A stretch of 64,000 nt of DNA, taken from Schaalia sp. 19OD2882. Its GTDB lineage: Bacteria > Actinomycetota > Actinomycetes > Actinomycetales > Actinomycetaceae. A program made the position numbers and the translations under genes. The stretch lies in contig NZ_CP065521.1 of NCBI RefSeq assembly GCF_018986735.1, positions 2,046,001 through 2,110,000 on the forward strand, given 5' to 3'. The notes under the pieces were generated by a model, which worked only from the letters and a program-made list of their open reading frames with translations, did no database searches and was not told the DNA's origin. The stretch's first letter is position 1. Each line of letters opens with the position of its first letter. Positions 47,585-57,905 of this stretch are shown here, in pieces.

Positions 47585-47615
47585 GGGGGTGGCCCGGACC
47601 TGCCGGGCCACCCCC
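47585..47615 (-). terminator. Terminator of the spc operon after rplO
   Basis: A 13-bp perfect stem (GGGGGTGGCCCGG and complement) with a five-base loop starts 9 bases after the rplO stop. It separates rplO from secY, which are co-transcribed in E. coli. Confidence 0.75.
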
Positions 47616-47624
47616 AACGCGTCG

Positions 47625-48104
47625 TCAGCGGGTCTTGAGGGACCCGCCGACGGCGGTGATCTTCGCCTCGGCGGACGCCGACCAGGAGTCCACGACGAGG
47701 TCGAGGGCGACGGTGATCTCGCCGGTGCCGAGCACCTTGACGAGCTCGCCGTCACGCACGGCGCTCTTGGCCACGAGGTCCTCGACGGTCACGGTGCCAC
47801 CCTGCGGGAAGAGCTCCTGCAGCTTGGCGACGTTGACGACCTGGTACTCGGTGCGGAAGGGGTTGCGGAAGCCACGGAGCTTCGGCAGACGCATGTGGAT
47901 CGGCATCTGCCCGCCCTCGAAGCCGGCGGGAACCTGGTAGCGGGCCTTGGTGCCCTTGGTGCCGCGTCCGGCGGTCTTGCCCTTGGAGCCCTCACCGCGA
48001 CCCACGCGGGTCTTGGCGGTCTTGGCACCCGGGGCGGGACGCAGGTGGTGCAGCTTGACGATGCTCACCTGCTCCTCGGCGGCCTTCTTGGTGGTGTCGG
48101 CCAT
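47625..48104 (-). CDS. rplO: 50S ribosomal protein L15
   Basis: The 159-residue protein has the Gly- and Lys-rich N-terminal segment [21 protein letters not shown] and the globular C-terminal part [21 protein letters not shown]. It carries about 12 extra N-terminal residues before [12 protein letters not shown]. It starts two bases after rpmD. Confidence 0.97.
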   Translation of the reverse strand: MADTTKKAAEEQVSIVKLHHLRPAPGAKTAKTRVGRGEGSKGKTAGRGTKGTKARYQVPAGFEGGQMPIHMRLPKLRGFRNPFRTEYQVVNVAKLQELFPQGGTVTVEDLVAKSAVRDGELVKVLGTGEITVALDLVVDSWSASAEAKITAVGGSLKTR

Positions 48105-48106
48105 TG

Positions 48107-48289
48107 TCAGTCGACCTCCTCGACGGTGACCAGGTGACGCACGGTCCGCACGGCGCCACGGAGGGCCTGCGAGTCCGGACGCACGACGCTCTGGCCGATC
48201 TTGCGCAGCCCGAGGGTGCGCAGCGTGTCCTTCATGTTCTGCTTCGCGCCGATCGTCGACTTGATCTGCGTGATTCTCAGGTTCGCCAT
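48107..48289 (-). CDS. rpmD: 50S ribosomal protein L30
   Basis: The 60-residue protein has the family pattern [22 protein letters not shown] and [12 protein letters not shown] at 48289 overlaps the rpsE stop by one base (TGATG); a GTG one codon earlier is also in frame. Confidence 0.96.
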   Translation of the reverse strand: MANLRITQIKSTIGAKQNMKDTLRTLGLRKIGQSVVRPDSQALRGAVRTVRHLVTVEEVD

Positions 48290-48981
48290 CACTCGCTCAC
48301 CCCTGCCGCCGCCTTGTCCGCCTCGGCCTTGTCGGCTTCGGCGCGCTTCTCGGCCTCACCCTCGGCGCGCGCACGCAGCATCGCCGCGGGGGCGACACGC
48401 TCGAGCGGCAGGCCACGGCGGGCCGCCACGGCCTCGGGCTGCTCGAGCTGCTTGAGCGCGGCAACCGTCGCGTGGACGATGTTGATCGCGTTGTCCGAGC
48501 CCAAGGACTTGGTCAACACGTCGTGGACACCCGCGGCCTCGAGGACGGCGCGCACGGGGCCACCGGCGATGACGCCGGTACCGGGGGCGGCCGGGCGCAG
48601 GAGGACGACGCCGGCGGCGTCGCGGCCCTGCACGAGGTGGGTGATGGTGCGGCGGATCATCGGGACGCGGAAGAAGTTCTTCTTCGCCTCCTCGACGCCC
48701 TTGGAAATGGCCTGGGGAACTTCCTTGGCCTTTCCGTAGCCGACGCCGACCGTGCCCTCACCGTCGCCGACGACCACCAGGGCCGTGAAGGAGAACCGAC
48801 GTCCACCTTTGACGACCTTGGAGACGCGGTTGATGGTGACGACGCGCTCGATGTACTGGTCCTTGGCCTCGGTCCGGCGGGAGTCGCGGGAGTCTCCGCG
48901 ACCACGACGCTCGCGACGCTCCCCGTCGCCCTGGCGCTCGCCGCCTTCCTGACCGTTCCTGCTTCGCTGCGGTGCAGCCAT
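48289..48981 (-). CDS. rpsE: 30S ribosomal protein S5
   Basis: S5 helps fidelity and mRNA entry. The 230-residue protein has the core [34 protein letters not shown] and [15 protein letters not shown]. Its N-terminal 40 residues are unusually rich in Arg, Gly and Glu, and the C-terminal 25 are Ala, Lys and Glu repeats; both are extensions beyond the E. coli protein. ATG at 48981 is used although the frame is open to 49080. Confidence 0.97.
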   Translation of the reverse strand: MAAPQRSRNGQEGGERQGDGERRERRGRGDSRDSRRTEAKDQYIERVVTINRVSKVVKGGRRFSFTALVVVGDGEGTVGVGYGKAKEVPQAISKGVEEAKKNFFRVPMIRRTITHLVQGRDAAGVVLLRPAAPGTGVIAGGPVRAVLEAAGVHDVLTKSLGSDNAINIVHATVAALKQLEQPEAVAARRGLPLERVAPAAMLRARAEGEAEKRAEADKAEADKAAAGVSE

Positions 48982-49009
48982 CAGATGATCTCTCTTTCCT
49001 TCGATCCGG

Positions 49010-49381
49010 TCACAGCTCGAGCCCGCCCTCACGGGCGGCTTCGGCGACGGCCGCGACACGGCCGTGGTACTTGTTGCCACCGCGGTCGAAGACCACGGCG
49101 GTGATGCCGACGGCCTTGGCGCGCTCGGCGATCAGAGCGCCCACCTTGGCGGCCTTGTCCTTCTTCGTGCCTTCGGCGGAGGCCAGGTCGGGCTCCATGG
49201 ACGAGGCGGACACCAGGGTGTGGCCGACGGTGTCGTCCACGACCTGGGCAACCATGTGACGGTTGGAACGGGTGACCACCAGGCGCGGACGCGCGGCAGT
49301 GCCGTTGATCTTCTTGCGAAGGCGCAGGTGACGACGCTTGCGAGCGACGAACTTGCCCTTGCCCTTGACGGTGTAGGACAT
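49010..49381 (-). CDS. rplR: 50S ribosomal protein L18
   Basis: L18 binds 5S rRNA. The 123-residue protein has [26 protein letters not shown]-like [11 protein letters not shown] and the end [27 protein letters not shown] at 49381 overlaps the rplF stop by one base. Confidence 0.97.
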   Translation of the reverse strand: MSYTVKGKGKFVARKRRHLRLRKKINGTAARPRLVVTRSNRHMVAQVVDDTVGHTLVSASSMEPDLASAEGTKKDKAAKVGALIAERAKAVGITAVVFDRGGNKYHGRVAAVAEAAREGGLEL

Positions 49382-49917
49382 CACTTGCCTGCCTTTCCGA
49401 CCTTGCGACGGATGACCTCACCCACGTAGTGGATGCCCTTGCCCTTGTAGGGCTCCGGCTTCTTCAGCTTGCGGATGCGGGCGGCCGTCTCGCCGACGAG
49501 TTGCTTGTCGATTCCGTGGACCGTGAACTTGGTCTGCGACTCGACGGTGAACTCGATGCCTTCGGGGGCGGCGACCGGGACCGTGTGCGAGAAGCCCAGG
49601 GAGAACTCCAGGTCCTTGCCCTTGGCGACGACGCGGTAACCGGTGCCGGTGATCTCGAGCTGCTTGGAGTAGCCCGCGGTCACGCCGACGACCATGTTGT
49701 GGATGAGAGTGCGGGTCAGGCCGTGCAGCGAACGCGAGAGGCGCTCGTCGTCGGGACGCGTGACGACGATCTGGCCGTCCTCGAGGGCGACCTGGATCGG
49801 CTGAGCGACCTCGTGGCTGAGCTGGCCCTTGGGACCCTTGACGGTGACGGTCTGGCCGTCGATGGTGACGTCGACGCCCGCAGGGACGACGACGGGGTTC
49901 TTACCGATGCGCGACAT
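49381..49917 (-). CDS. rplF: 50S ribosomal protein L6
   Basis: The 178-residue protein shows the two repeated domains of L6: [16 protein letters not shown] at the start and the C-terminal [19 protein letters not shown]. It follows rpsH by 15 bases. Confidence 0.97.
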   Translation of the reverse strand: MSRIGKNPVVVPAGVDVTIDGQTVTVKGPKGQLSHEVAQPIQVALEDGQIVVTRPDDERLSRSLHGLTRTLIHNMVVGVTAGYSKQLEITGTGYRVVAKGKDLEFSLGFSHTVPVAAPEGIEFTVESQTKFTVHGIDKQLVGETAARIRKLKKPEPYKGKGIHYVGEVIRRKVGKAGK

Positions 49918-49932
49918 GTGTCAGTCTCCTTC

Positions 49933-50331
49933 TCACCAGACGTAGGCGAGGACTTCGCCGCCCACGCCCTTGTCGGCCGCCTGGCGGTCGGTGAGCAGGC
50001 CGGAGGACGTGGACAGGATGGCCACGCCCAGGCCGCCGCGGACCTTGGGCAGGTTGGTGGACTTCGCGTACACGCGCAGACCCGGCTTGGACACACGCTG
50101 CAGACCCTGGATGGCGGACTCGCGGTGCGAGGTGTACTTCAGGGTGAGGGTCAGCGTGCGACCCACGCGGGCGTCCTCGACGGAGGTGGAGGCGATGTAG
50201 CCCTCTTCCACGAGGATGTCGGCGATGGCGGCCTTGAGCTTCGAGTAGGGCATCGAGACCGAGTCGTGGTGCGCCCGGTTGGCGTTGCGCAGACGCGTGA
50301 GCATGTCTGCGATGGGATCAGTCATTGTCAT
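49933..50331 (-). CDS. rpsH: 30S ribosomal protein S8
   Basis: S8 binds helix 21 of 16S rRNA and in E. coli also represses the spc operon. The 132-residue protein starts [17 protein letters not shown] and ends with the S8 signature [13 protein letters not shown] and [12 protein letters not shown] at 50331 gives the usual actinobacterial length. Confidence 0.97.
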   Translation of the reverse strand: MTMTDPIADMLTRLRNANRAHHDSVSMPYSKLKAAIADILVEEGYIASTSVEDARVGRTLTLTLKYTSHRESAIQGLQRVSKPGLRVYAKSTNLPKVRGGLGVAILSTSSGLLTDRQAADKGVGGEVLAYVW

Positions 50332-50392
50332 TGGGGAATTTCCCCTTCCTCGTCGCGGTTTCTCCGGCACACCGGGACCTGCGACGTCAGTG

Positions 50393-50578
50393 TTACCAGC
50401 TGCTCTTGGTGACGCCCGGCAATTCGCCCTTGAGGGCGAGCTCGCGCAGGCAGACTCGGCACAGTCCGAACTTGCGGTACACCGAGCGCGGACGACCGCA
50501 CTTGTTGCACCGGGTGTAGGCGCGCACCGCGAACTTCGGGGTGCGGGCAGCCTTGACCTTGAGGGACGTCTTGGCCAT
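50393..50578 (-). CDS. rpsN: 30S ribosomal protein S14, zinc-binding type (type Z)
   Basis: The 61-residue protein has the zinc ligands C24, C27, C40 and C43 of the short C+ form (CNKC and CRVC). It begins [16 protein letters not shown] and ends with the conserved SSW. A zinc-free paralogue may exist elsewhere in the genome. It is three bases after rplE. Confidence 0.97.
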   Translation of the reverse strand: MAKTSLKVKAARTPKFAVRAYTRCNKCGRPRSVYRKFGLCRVCLRELALKGELPGVTKSSW

Positions 50579-50581
50579 GGG

Positions 50582-51127
50582 TCAGTCCTCCTTGAAGGGG
50601 AAGCCGAGGTGACGCAGCAGGGCGCGGCCCTCTTCGTCAGTCTTGGCCGAGGTCACGATCGTGATGTCCATGCCGCGCACGCGGTCGATGGAGTCCTGGT
50701 CGATCTCGTGGAACATCGACTGCTCCGTCAGACCGAAGGTGTAGTTGCCGTTGCCGTCGAACTGCTTGGCCGACAGACCGCGGAAGTCGCGGATGCGGGG
50801 CAGGGCGGTCGAGAGCAGGCGGTCCAGGAACTCCCACATCCGGTCACCGCGGATGGTCACGTGTGCGCCAATGGCCTGGCCCTCACGCAGCTTGAACTGT
50901 GCGATGGACTTCTTGGCCTTGGTCACCACGGGCTTCTGACCGGTGATCAGGGTGAGGTCGCGGATGGCGCCCTCCAGGGCCTTCGAGTCGCGTGCGGCCT
51001 CGCCGACACCCATGTTGACGACGATCTTCACCAGACCGCCGACCTCCATGACATTGCCGTGCTGGAACTCCTGACGCAGGGCGTCGCGGATCTCCGAGTT
51101 GTACTTTTCCTTGAGGCGGGGGGCCAT
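50582..51127 (-). CDS. rplE: 50S ribosomal protein L5
   Basis: L5 binds 5S rRNA and contacts the P-site tRNA. The 181-residue protein has [34 protein letters not shown] and [22 protein letters not shown] at 51127 starts one base after the rplX stop and has AAGGAG upstream; the frame runs open further but without support. Confidence 0.97.
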   Translation of the reverse strand: MAPRLKEKYNSEIRDALRQEFQHGNVMEVGGLVKIVVNMGVGEAARDSKALEGAIRDLTLITGQKPVVTKAKKSIAQFKLREGQAIGAHVTIRGDRMWEFLDRLLSTALPRIRDFRGLSAKQFDGNGNYTFGLTEQSMFHEIDQDSIDRVRGMDITIVTSAKTDEEGRALLRHLGFPFKED

Positions 51128-51128
51128 C

Positions 51129-51560
51129 TCAGATCTCCTTGCCCTGCTCGATGCCGCGCTTGGCGCCACCGCGGGTGACGCGCACGCGGACGGTGCGGGT
51201 GCGGCCATCGCGCTCGACGGTGTCCTCGCGGAAGCCGACGCGCACGCGCTGCTTGGTCTCGGGGTCGACGAGGGCGACCTTCGAGATCGCAATCGGGGCC
51301 TCGACGGTTTCGATGCCGCCGGCCTGGCCGTTCGCACCCTGGCGGACGTGGCGGGTCTTGAGGTTGACGCCTTCGACGAGGACCTTGCCCTCCTCGGGCA
51401 GGACCTTGATGACACGCCCCTGCTTGCCCTTGTCGCCGGGCTTGAGGGGTTCGAGGCCCTCGGCCTGACGGCGGGCGTTGCGCTCGGCCAACTTGGCCTC
51501 GTCGCAGGTACGGCCACGAACGACCTCGACCAGGTCGTCCTTGCGGATCTTGGCTGCCAT
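51129..51560 (-). CDS. rplX: 50S ribosomal protein L24, with internal insert
   Basis: L24 starts 50S assembly. The 143-residue protein begins [14 protein letters not shown] and has the KOW-type segment [23 protein letters not shown]. Between them lies an insert of about 25 charged residues (around [15 protein letters not shown]) not found in E. coli L24, and the C-terminus is longer than usual. It follows rplN by one base. Confidence 0.95.
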   Translation of the reverse strand: MAAKIRKDDLVEVVRGRTCDEAKLAERNARRQAEGLEPLKPGDKGKQGRVIKVLPEEGKVLVEGVNLKTRHVRQGANGQAGGIETVEAPIAISKVALVDPETKQRVRVGFREDTVERDGRTRTVRVRVTRGGAKRGIEQGKEI

Positions 51561-51561
51561 G

Positions 51562-51930
51562 TCAGATCACCTCCGGTGCGAGGGACACGATCTTCATGAA
51601 CCTCTTGTCACGCAACTCGCGGCCCACGGGGCCGAAGATGCGGGTGCCACGGGGTTCCCCGTCGTTCTTGAGGATGACGGCCGCATTCTCGTCGAAACGG
51701 ATGTAGGAACCGTCGGCGCGGCGGGTCTCCTTGCGAGTGCGGACGACGACCGCCTTGACGACGTCACCCTTCTTCACGCTGCCGCCGGGGATGGCGTCCT
51801 TGACGGTGGCGACGATGACATCGCCGATTCCCGCGTAGCGGCGACCCGAACCACCGAGCACTCGGATGGTGAGGATCTCTTTGGCGCCAGTGTTGTCGGC
51901 GACCTTGAGTCGCGACTCCTGCTGGATCAT
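51562..51930 (-). CDS. rplN: 50S ribosomal protein L14
   Basis: This 122-residue protein, [18 protein letters not shown], is of standard length and contains the signature [21 protein letters not shown]. It is the first gene of the spc operon. A 349-base gap precedes it. Confidence 0.97.
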   Translation of the reverse strand: MIQQESRLKVADNTGAKEILTIRVLGGSGRRYAGIGDVIVATVKDAIPGGSVKKGDVVKAVVVRTRKETRRADGSYIRFDENAAVILKNDGEPRGTRIFGPVGRELRDKRFMKIVSLAPEVI

Positions 51931-52279
51931 TTTCTGTTGACTCCTGTCGTCGAGCCGGTTCTCTTGGGAGCATTACTTCCCGCGAGCCTTGCCGAACGTG
52001 CATTGACCGTTGCGCATCGTTGCCGACAACAGTGCGAACGCACCACGGAGCCGTGGTGTTGCTCGCTCTCACTACCGACGCGGGCACAGTGCACCCGCGT
52101 CACGCAACCCGTCCACCCTACCCCAGCCCAGTGCCCGCAAGGAAACCACCAGGACGTGACCTCCCCCATGCCCCGATGTGCGTCGAGTGCGCCACCGGGT
52201 GTCGGTGCCACGCGAAGAGCCCGGCCCCCGCGAAGGGGGTCGGGCTCTTGTGAGGTCCGCGGTCAAGCCAAGTGCAAGC
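51931..52279 (-). promoter_or_regulatory. spc operon promoter and structured leader
   Basis: This 349-base gap separates rpsQ from rplN and contains no gene. It holds the rpsQ terminator stem (52215-52249) and a candidate -10 box TAGGGT at 52115-52120, with a TTGCGG only 14 bases upstream. Two perfect hairpins lie in the predicted leader: GACGCGGG/CCCGCGTC (52077-52101) and CACCACGG/CCGTGGTG (52041-52058). An AGGAG precedes rplN. The hairpins may serve feedback control, but this is unproven. Confidence 0.5.
52215..52249 (-). terminator. Terminator of the S10 operon after rpsQ
   Basis: A 15-bp stem with one mismatch (AAGAGCCCG pairing with CGGGCTCTT, then CCCCC with GGGGG) and a five-base loop begins 31 bases after the rpsQ stop. 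Confidence 0.7.
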
Positions 52280-52555
52280 TCACTTGGCCTTTTCGAGGAT
52301 CTCGACGATGCGCCAGCGCTTGGTGGCGGACAGCGGCCGGGTCTCCATGATGAGGACGAGGTCGCCGATGCCGCACTCGTTCTTCTCGTCGTGGACCTTG
52401 ACCTTCTTCGACTTGCGCATGACCTTGCCGTAGAGGGCGTGCTTCACGCGGTCCTCGATCTCGACGACGACGGTCTTGTCCATCTTGTCGGACACGACGA
52501 TGCCACGACGGACCTTGCGCTCATTGCGGGGGGTGGACTCGGACATCTTGCTCAC
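52280..52555 (-). CDS. rpsQ: 30S ribosomal protein S17
   Basis: The 91-residue protein has [32 protein letters not shown] and [14 protein letters not shown], all typical of S17. Its start overlaps rpmC by four bases. It is the last gene of the S10 operon. Confidence 0.97.
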   Translation of the reverse strand: MSKMSESTPRNERKVRRGIVVSDKMDKTVVVEIEDRVKHALYGKVMRKSKKVKVHDEKNECGIGDLVLIMETRPLSATKRWRIVEILEKAK

Positions 52556-52785
52556 TCCTGGGTGCTCGGTGCGGTGCGGTAGCCGAGCTCCCGCTCACGC
52601 GCGATCGTGTAGATGCGGGCGATGTCACGGCGCACGGTCTTCATGCGACCGTGGTCCTCGAGGGAGCCGACCGCCTGCGCGAAACGCAGGTTGAACAGCT
52701 CGGCCTTGGCCTTCTCGAGCTCCTTGGACAGCTGAGCGTCGTCCATGGCGTCCAGGTCGGCGGTGGTCAGACCCTTGTCGGCCAT
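52552..52785 (-). CDS. rpmC: 50S ribosomal protein L29
   Basis: This 77-residue two-helix protein contributes to the tunnel exit. [18 protein letters not shown] and [15 protein letters not shown] are the family segments. Its start overlaps rplP by one base. Confidence 0.96.
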   Translation of the reverse strand: MADKGLTTADLDAMDDAQLSKELEKAKAELFNLRFAQAVGSLEDHGRMKTVRRDIARIYTIARERELGYRTAPSTQE

Positions 52786-53204
52786 CAGAAATCACCACCC
52801 TCACGGACCACGAAACGGGTCTTCATCGGAAGCTTGTGCTGGGCGCGGCGCATGGCCTCGCGGGCCAGGGCCTCTGGCACGCCGGCCAGCTCGAACATGA
52901 TGCGGCCGGGCTTGACCGGGGCGATCCACCACTCGACCGAGCCCTTGCCCGAGCCCATACGGGTCTCGGCGGGCTTCTTCGTCAACGGGCGGTCGGGGAA
53001 GATGTTGATCCACACCTTGCCACCACGCTTGACGTGACGGGTCATGGCGATACGGGCTGCCTCGATCTGACGGTTGGTCACGTAGGCCGCCTCGAGAGCC
53101 TGGATGCCGTACTGGCCGAAGGCCAGCTCGGTGCCACCGGTCGCATTGCCGGTGCGGTGGGGCCGGTGCTGGCGGCGCCACTTGGTGCGACGGGGAATGA
53201 GCAT
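52785..53204 (-). CDS. rplP: 50S ribosomal protein L16
   Basis: The 139-residue protein [15 protein letters not shown] helps shape the A-site. [18 protein letters not shown] and [15 protein letters not shown] are conserved. It follows rpsC by five bases. Confidence 0.97.
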   Translation of the reverse strand: MLIPRRTKWRRQHRPHRTGNATGGTELAFGQYGIQALEAAYVTNRQIEAARIAMTRHVKRGGKVWINIFPDRPLTKKPAETRMGSGKGSVEWWIAPVKPGRIMFELAGVPEALAREAMRRAQHKLPMKTRFVVREGGDF

Positions 53205-53209
53205 GGGGC

Positions 53210-54007
53210 TCAGGCCTCCGTTCCGGTCTCGGAGCCGGCCGCGGCGGGAGCCGCCTGGGCCTGGCTGTTGTCCTGGGGACGGCCACCACGACGGGGGCCG
53301 CGGCGGTCACCGCGACGACCCGCGCCGCCGCGCTGGGCCTGCTCGGCCTGCTGACGTGCGAACTCGCGTTCGGTGATGTCGCCCTTGTAGATCCAGACCT
53401 TCACGCCGATGCGGCCGAAGGTGGTACGGGCCTCGTGGAATCCGTAGTCGATGTTCGCGCGCAGGGTGTGCAGCGGCACGCGGCCCTCGCGGTAGAACTC
53501 GGAGCGGCTCATCTCGGCTCCGCCGAGACGACCCGACACCTGGACACGGATGCCCTTGGCGCCGGCGCGCTGCGCGGACTGGATGCCCTTGCGCATGGCG
53601 CGACGGAAGGAGACGCGGGCAGCCAGCTGCTCGGCAATGCCCTGGGCCACCAGCTGCGCATCCAGGTCGGGGTTCTTCACCTCGAGGATGTTGAGCTGGA
53701 CCTGCTTGCCCGTGAGCTTCTCCAAGGAGACGCGCAGGCGGTCGGCCTCGGCGCCGCGGCGGCCGATGACGATGCCCGGGCGGGCGGTGTGCAGGTCCAC
53801 GCGCACACGGTCGCGGGTGCGCTCGATGTCGACCTTGGCGATACCGGCGCGCTCAAGGGTCTGCGAGAGCGTCTTGCGGATGGCCACGTCCTCGGCCACG
53901 TAGTCGGCGTAACGCTGACCCTTCGTGGACGAGTCGGAGAACCAGCGGGACCGGTGGTCAGTGGTGATTCCCAGGCGGAACCCGGTGGGGTTGACCTTTT
54001 GGCCCAT
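53210..54007 (-). CDS. rpsC: 30S ribosomal protein S3
   Basis: S3 lines the mRNA entry channel. The 265-residue protein has [14 protein letters not shown], the KH-domain loop [13 protein letters not shown] and the C-terminal [13 protein letters not shown] tail of about 45 residues rich in Gly, Arg and Gln follows, longer than in E. coli. Its start overlaps the rplV stop by one base (TAATG). Confidence 0.97.
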   Translation of the reverse strand: MGQKVNPTGFRLGITTDHRSRWFSDSSTKGQRYADYVAEDVAIRKTLSQTLERAGIAKVDIERTRDRVRVDLHTARPGIVIGRRGAEADRLRVSLEKLTGKQVQLNILEVKNPDLDAQLVAQGIAEQLAARVSFRRAMRKGIQSAQRAGAKGIRVQVSGRLGGAEMSRSEFYREGRVPLHTLRANIDYGFHEARTTFGRIGVKVWIYKGDITEREFARQQAEQAQRGGAGRRGDRRGPRRGGRPQDNSQAQAAPAAAGSETGTEA

Positions 54008-54378
54008 TACCGGTCTCCCTTCTTCTTGTCTTCCTTCGTGCCCACCACGACGGTGATGTGGCTCGAACGCTTGAGGATGCGTCCTGCGCGACCCTGCGCG
54101 CGGGGACGGAACCGCTTCATGGTCGGGCCCTCGTCGACGTAGGCCTCGAGCACCAGCAGCTCGGCCTCGTTGAAGGTCTCCCCTGCCAGTTCGGCCTTGA
54201 CCTTGGAATTGGCCACTGCCGAGAGCAGAACCTTGCGGACATCGGTGGCGACTGCCTGCGGGGCGAACCGCAGGATGTCGGCGGCCTCCAGTGCGCCCTT
54301 GCCGCGAACCTCGTTCACGACGCGGCGCGCCTTCTGGGGCGTGACGCGCACGTATCGCGCCTGCGCCTTGGCTTCCAT
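54007..54378 (-). CDS. rplV: 50S ribosomal protein L22
   Basis: The 123-residue protein has [20 protein letters not shown] and the extended tunnel loop around [21 protein letters not shown]. This loop is a known site of macrolide resistance changes; no obvious deviation was noticed. It is 32 bases after rpsS. Confidence 0.97.
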   Translation of the reverse strand: MEAKAQARYVRVTPQKARRVVNEVRGKGALEAADILRFAPQAVATDVRKVLLSAVANSKVKAELAGETFNEAELLVLEAYVDEGPTMKRFRPRAQGRAGRILKRSSHITVVVGTKEDKKKGDR

Positions 54379-54410
54379 TGCTTCCTGCCTCTACTTCTCA
54401 GTGGGCCGGC

Positions 54411-54692
54411 TCAGCGCCGGCGCCCCTTGCGGTCGTCCTTGTCGTGGCTGCGGAAAGTGCGCGTGGGAGCGAACTCGCCGAGCTTGTGTCCCACCATGGA
54501 CTCGGTGACGAACACGGGCACGTGCTTGCGACCGTCGTGGACGGCGAAGGTCAGTCCCAGGAAGTCCGGGGTGATGACCGAGCGACGCGACCAGGTCTTG
54601 ATGACGTTCTTCGAGCCGGTCTCGATCGCGGCGTCGACCTTCTTCATGAGGTGGTCGTCGACGAAGGGACCCTTCTTCAAACTACGCGGCAT
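54411..54692 (-). CDS. rpsS: 30S ribosomal protein S19
   Basis: The 93-residue protein begins [15 protein letters not shown] and has the [20 protein letters not shown] and [13 protein letters not shown] segments of S19. It is 15 bases after rplB. Confidence 0.97.
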   Translation of the reverse strand: MPRSLKKGPFVDDHLMKKVDAAIETGSKNVIKTWSRRSVITPDFLGLTFAVHDGRKHVPVFVTESMVGHKLGEFAPTRTFRSHDKDDRKGRRR

Positions 54693-54707
54693 GTTTCCAG
54701 CTCCCTA

Positions 54708-55544
<837 letters not shown>

Positions 55545-55568
55545 GTTGTTCCTCTACCTTCCGACGCC

Positions 55569-55874
55569 TCAGGCCTGCTCGCCGAAGATGTCGATGGAGC
55601 CTTCACGCAGGGTCACGATGGCGCGCTTGACGTCCTTGCGACGTCCGGTGCCGGTACGGGTGCGGTACACCTTGCCCTTGCGGTTCTGGGTGGCGATGGC
55701 GCCGACCTTGACGCCGAAGATGGCCTCGATGGCGATCTTGATCTCGGTCTTGGTCGCGCGGGGGTCAACCTCGAACGTGTACTTGCCCTGGTCCATGAGG
55801 ATCGAGGACTTCTCGGTCACGACGGGCTTGAGGATGATGTCGCGGGGGTTCTTGCCCGACTCGATCGTGCTCAC
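55569..55874 (-). CDS. rplW: 50S ribosomal protein L23
   Basis: The 101-residue protein, which docks trigger factor and SRP at the tunnel exit, has [28 protein letters not shown] and [13 protein letters not shown]. The GTG start overlaps the rplD stop (GTGA). Confidence 0.97.
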   Translation of the reverse strand: MSTIESGKNPRDIILKPVVTEKSSILMDQGKYTFEVDPRATKTEIKIAIEAIFGVKVGAIATQNRKGKVYRTRTGTGRRKDVKRAIVTLREGSIDIFGEQA

Positions 55875-56521
55875 TTGCTCTCCTCCTTGGTGCCGAGGAA
55901 GGTCTGAAGGGCGCCGAGGGTGAACACGACGTCGTCGGCGTCCAGGACGTCGTAGGTGTTCAGCTGGTCGACCCACAGGACGTGGACCTCGGGGATGTTG
56001 CGCAGTGACAGGGCCTGGACCTCGTCCGTGCGCTCCAGGACCACGAGGGCCTGACGCTCGGCGACGAGGGCGCGCAGGGCGGCCAGTGCCTTCTTGGTCG
56101 AGGGGGTCTCCCCCTCCACCAGGGCGGTCACCACGTGGATGCGGTCGGCGCGGGCGCGGTCCGACAGGGCCGAGCGCAGGGCGCCGACCTTCATCTTCTT
56201 GGGGGTCCGCTGGGAGTAGTCGCGCGGCTGGGGTCCGTGGACGACGCCACCACCGGTGAACTGGGGGGCGCGGATGGAGCCCTGGCGGGCGTTGCCGGTG
56301 CCCTTCTGGCGGAAGGGCTTCTTGCCGCCGCCGGAGACCTCACCGCGGGTCTTCGTGGCGTGGGTGCCCTGACGGGCGGCGGCCAGCTGGGCCACGACGA
56401 CCTGGTGCATGAGGGGGATGTTGGTGGCCACGTCGAAGACCTCGGCGGGGAGGTCGACGGTGGAGGCCTTCTTGCCCTCGACGTCGAGGACGTCGACAGT
56501 ACGGATCTCGGTCATGGTCAC
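55871..56521 (-). CDS. rplD: 50S ribosomal protein L4
   Basis: L4 has a long loop into the exit tunnel and in E. coli represses the S10 operon. The 216-residue protein has [26 protein letters not shown] loop sequence and [12 protein letters not shown] near the end. Two starts are possible: GTG at 56521, overlapping the rplC stop, or ATG at 56515; AAGG lies upstream of both. Confidence 0.96.
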   Translation of the reverse strand: MTMTEIRTVDVLDVEGKKASTVDLPAEVFDVATNIPLMHQVVVAQLAAARQGTHATKTRGEVSGGGKKPFRQKGTGNARQGSIRAPQFTGGGVVHGPQPRDYSQRTPKKMKVGALRSALSDRARADRIHVVTALVEGETPSTKKALAALRALVAERQALVVLERTDEVQALSLRNIPEVHVLWVDQLNTYDVLDADDVVFTLGALQTFLGTKEESK

Positions 56522-57186
56522 GCACCCTTCACGGAGGAGCGAACCAGCACCACGCCGTTCTTGGGGCCCGGGATGGCGCCGCTGATGAGCAGCAGGCCCT
56601 TCTCGGTGTCCACGGCCTGGATGGTGAGGTTCTGGACGGTACGACGCACGCCACCCATGCGGCCGGCCATGCGCTGGCCGCGGAAGATGCGACCGGGGGT
56701 CGCGCAGGCCCCGATGGAGCCCGGCTTGCGGTGGTTGCGGTGGGCACCGTGGGAGGCGGAGACACCGGCGAAGCCGTGACGCTTCATGACGCCGGCGAAG
56801 CCCTTGCCCTTGGTGGTGCCGGAGACGTCGACGGCCTGGCCGGCTTCGAAGGCGGCGGCGGAGAGTTCCTGTCCGACCTCGAAGGAGTCGACGCCGGAGG
56901 TGCGGACCTCGGCGAGGTGACGCTTGGGGGCCACACCGGCCTTGGCGAAGTGACCGGCCAAGGGCTTGGTGACCTTGCGGGCGTCGATGTCGCCGAAGCC
57001 GATCTGGACGGCGCTGTAGCCGTCGACCTCATCGGTGCGGATCTGGGTGACGACGTTGGTGTCCACCTGCACGACAGTGAGGGGCACCAGGCGGCCGTCG
57101 GCGTCCCACACCTGGGTCATGCCGAGCTTGCGGCCGAGCAGGGCCGTGACCGGCCTGCCAGCGTGCTGCTTCTTGTCAGTTGTCAT
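56518..57186 (-). CDS. rplC: 50S ribosomal protein L3
   Basis: The 222-residue protein has [33 protein letters not shown] and the loop [20 protein letters not shown] that reaches the peptidyl transferase centre. It starts 11 bases after rpsJ. Confidence 0.97.
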   Translation of the reverse strand: MTTDKKQHAGRPVTALLGRKLGMTQVWDADGRLVPLTVVQVDTNVVTQIRTDEVDGYSAVQIGFGDIDARKVTKPLAGHFAKAGVAPKRHLAEVRTSGVDSFEVGQELSAAAFEAGQAVDVSGTTKGKGFAGVMKRHGFAGVSASHGAHRNHRKPGSIGACATPGRIFRGQRMAGRMGGVRRTVQNLTIQAVDTEKGLLLISGAIPGPKNGVVLVRSSVKGA

Positions 57187-57197
57187 TGCAGATGTCC

Positions 57198-57506
57198 TCA
57201 GAGCTTGATCTCGATGTTGACGTCCGCGGGCAGGTCGAGACGCATGAGCGAGTCGACGGCCTTGGGGGTCGGGTCGATGATGTCGATGAGCCGCTTGTGG
57301 GTGCGCATCTCGAAGTGCTCGCGGCTGTCCTTGTACTTGTGGGGCGACCGAATGACGACGAACACGTTCTTCTCGGTCGGCAGCGGCACCGGGCCCACCA
57401 CGGTGGCGCCTGCACGCTGCACGGTTTCCACGATCTTGCGCGCGGAGCTGTCGATGACCTCGTGGTCATACGACTTGAGCCGGATGCGGATCTTCTGTCC
57501 CGCCAT
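57198..57506 (-). CDS. rpsJ: 30S ribosomal protein S10
   Basis: The 102-residue protein [19 protein letters not shown] is the first gene of the S10 operon (rpsJ-rplC-rplD-rplW-rplB-rpsS-rplV-rpsC-rplP-rpmC-rpsQ). [18 protein letters not shown] is a typical S10 segment; outside the ribosome S10 also works with NusB in antitermination. Confidence 0.98.
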   Translation of the reverse strand: MAGQKIRIRLKSYDHEVIDSSARKIVETVQRAGATVVGPVPLPTEKNVFVVIRSPHKYKDSREHFEMRTHKRLIDIIDPTPKAVDSLMRLDLPADVNIEIKL

Positions 57507-57905
57507 GCCGTCCTACCTCTTCTCGTACAGATCTCTCACCGGTCCCCGCGCCCGAACGCGCCGCATCGGCGACGTTCCTGTCCGCGGTTCCCCCTCTGGG
57601 CGGGGGTGGACCGTTGTCTTGTCCAAAGATCTTGGGCCATCCGGCCCGGTCCTCGGGGCTGCAGGCCCGTCGGTACCGCCCCGCGTCGGCGGGGCAACCG
57701 TCCCAGTCTTGCAGATTCGCACTTTGCCCTTCAAGTTCGCCCTGAAGGGGTGCCGTGTGAATCCGCTGACAGGAATCTCTTCAGTTCCTTGCCGCCACGG
57801 GAACCGTCCCCGAGGGGCGGCTCCGGTGCGGCGGCACCGAGGACCCACCGTACCCCGCGCTCGGGCGTGTCGCAAAGTCGGTGTGTGTCACATCCGCCCT
57901 CGTCC
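57507..57905 (-). promoter_or_regulatory. S10 operon promoter and long leader
   Basis: The 399-base gap between the sortase gene and rpsJ has no convincing gene. TTGCGA (57870-57875) and TACGGT (57847-57852) are exactly 17 bases apart and make a good promoter on the minus strand. This leaves a leader of about 340 bases before rpsJ. The leader contains several GC-rich inverted repeats, for example CGCCCCGCG-type arms around 57680. A long S10 leader is where E. coli L4 acts; whether this applies here is unknown. Confidence 0.6.

Noticed and set aside
57513..57875. A 120-codon open frame in the S10 leader
   Set aside because: It has no ribosome site, is Arg- and Pro-rich without recognisable motifs, and covers the predicted leader.
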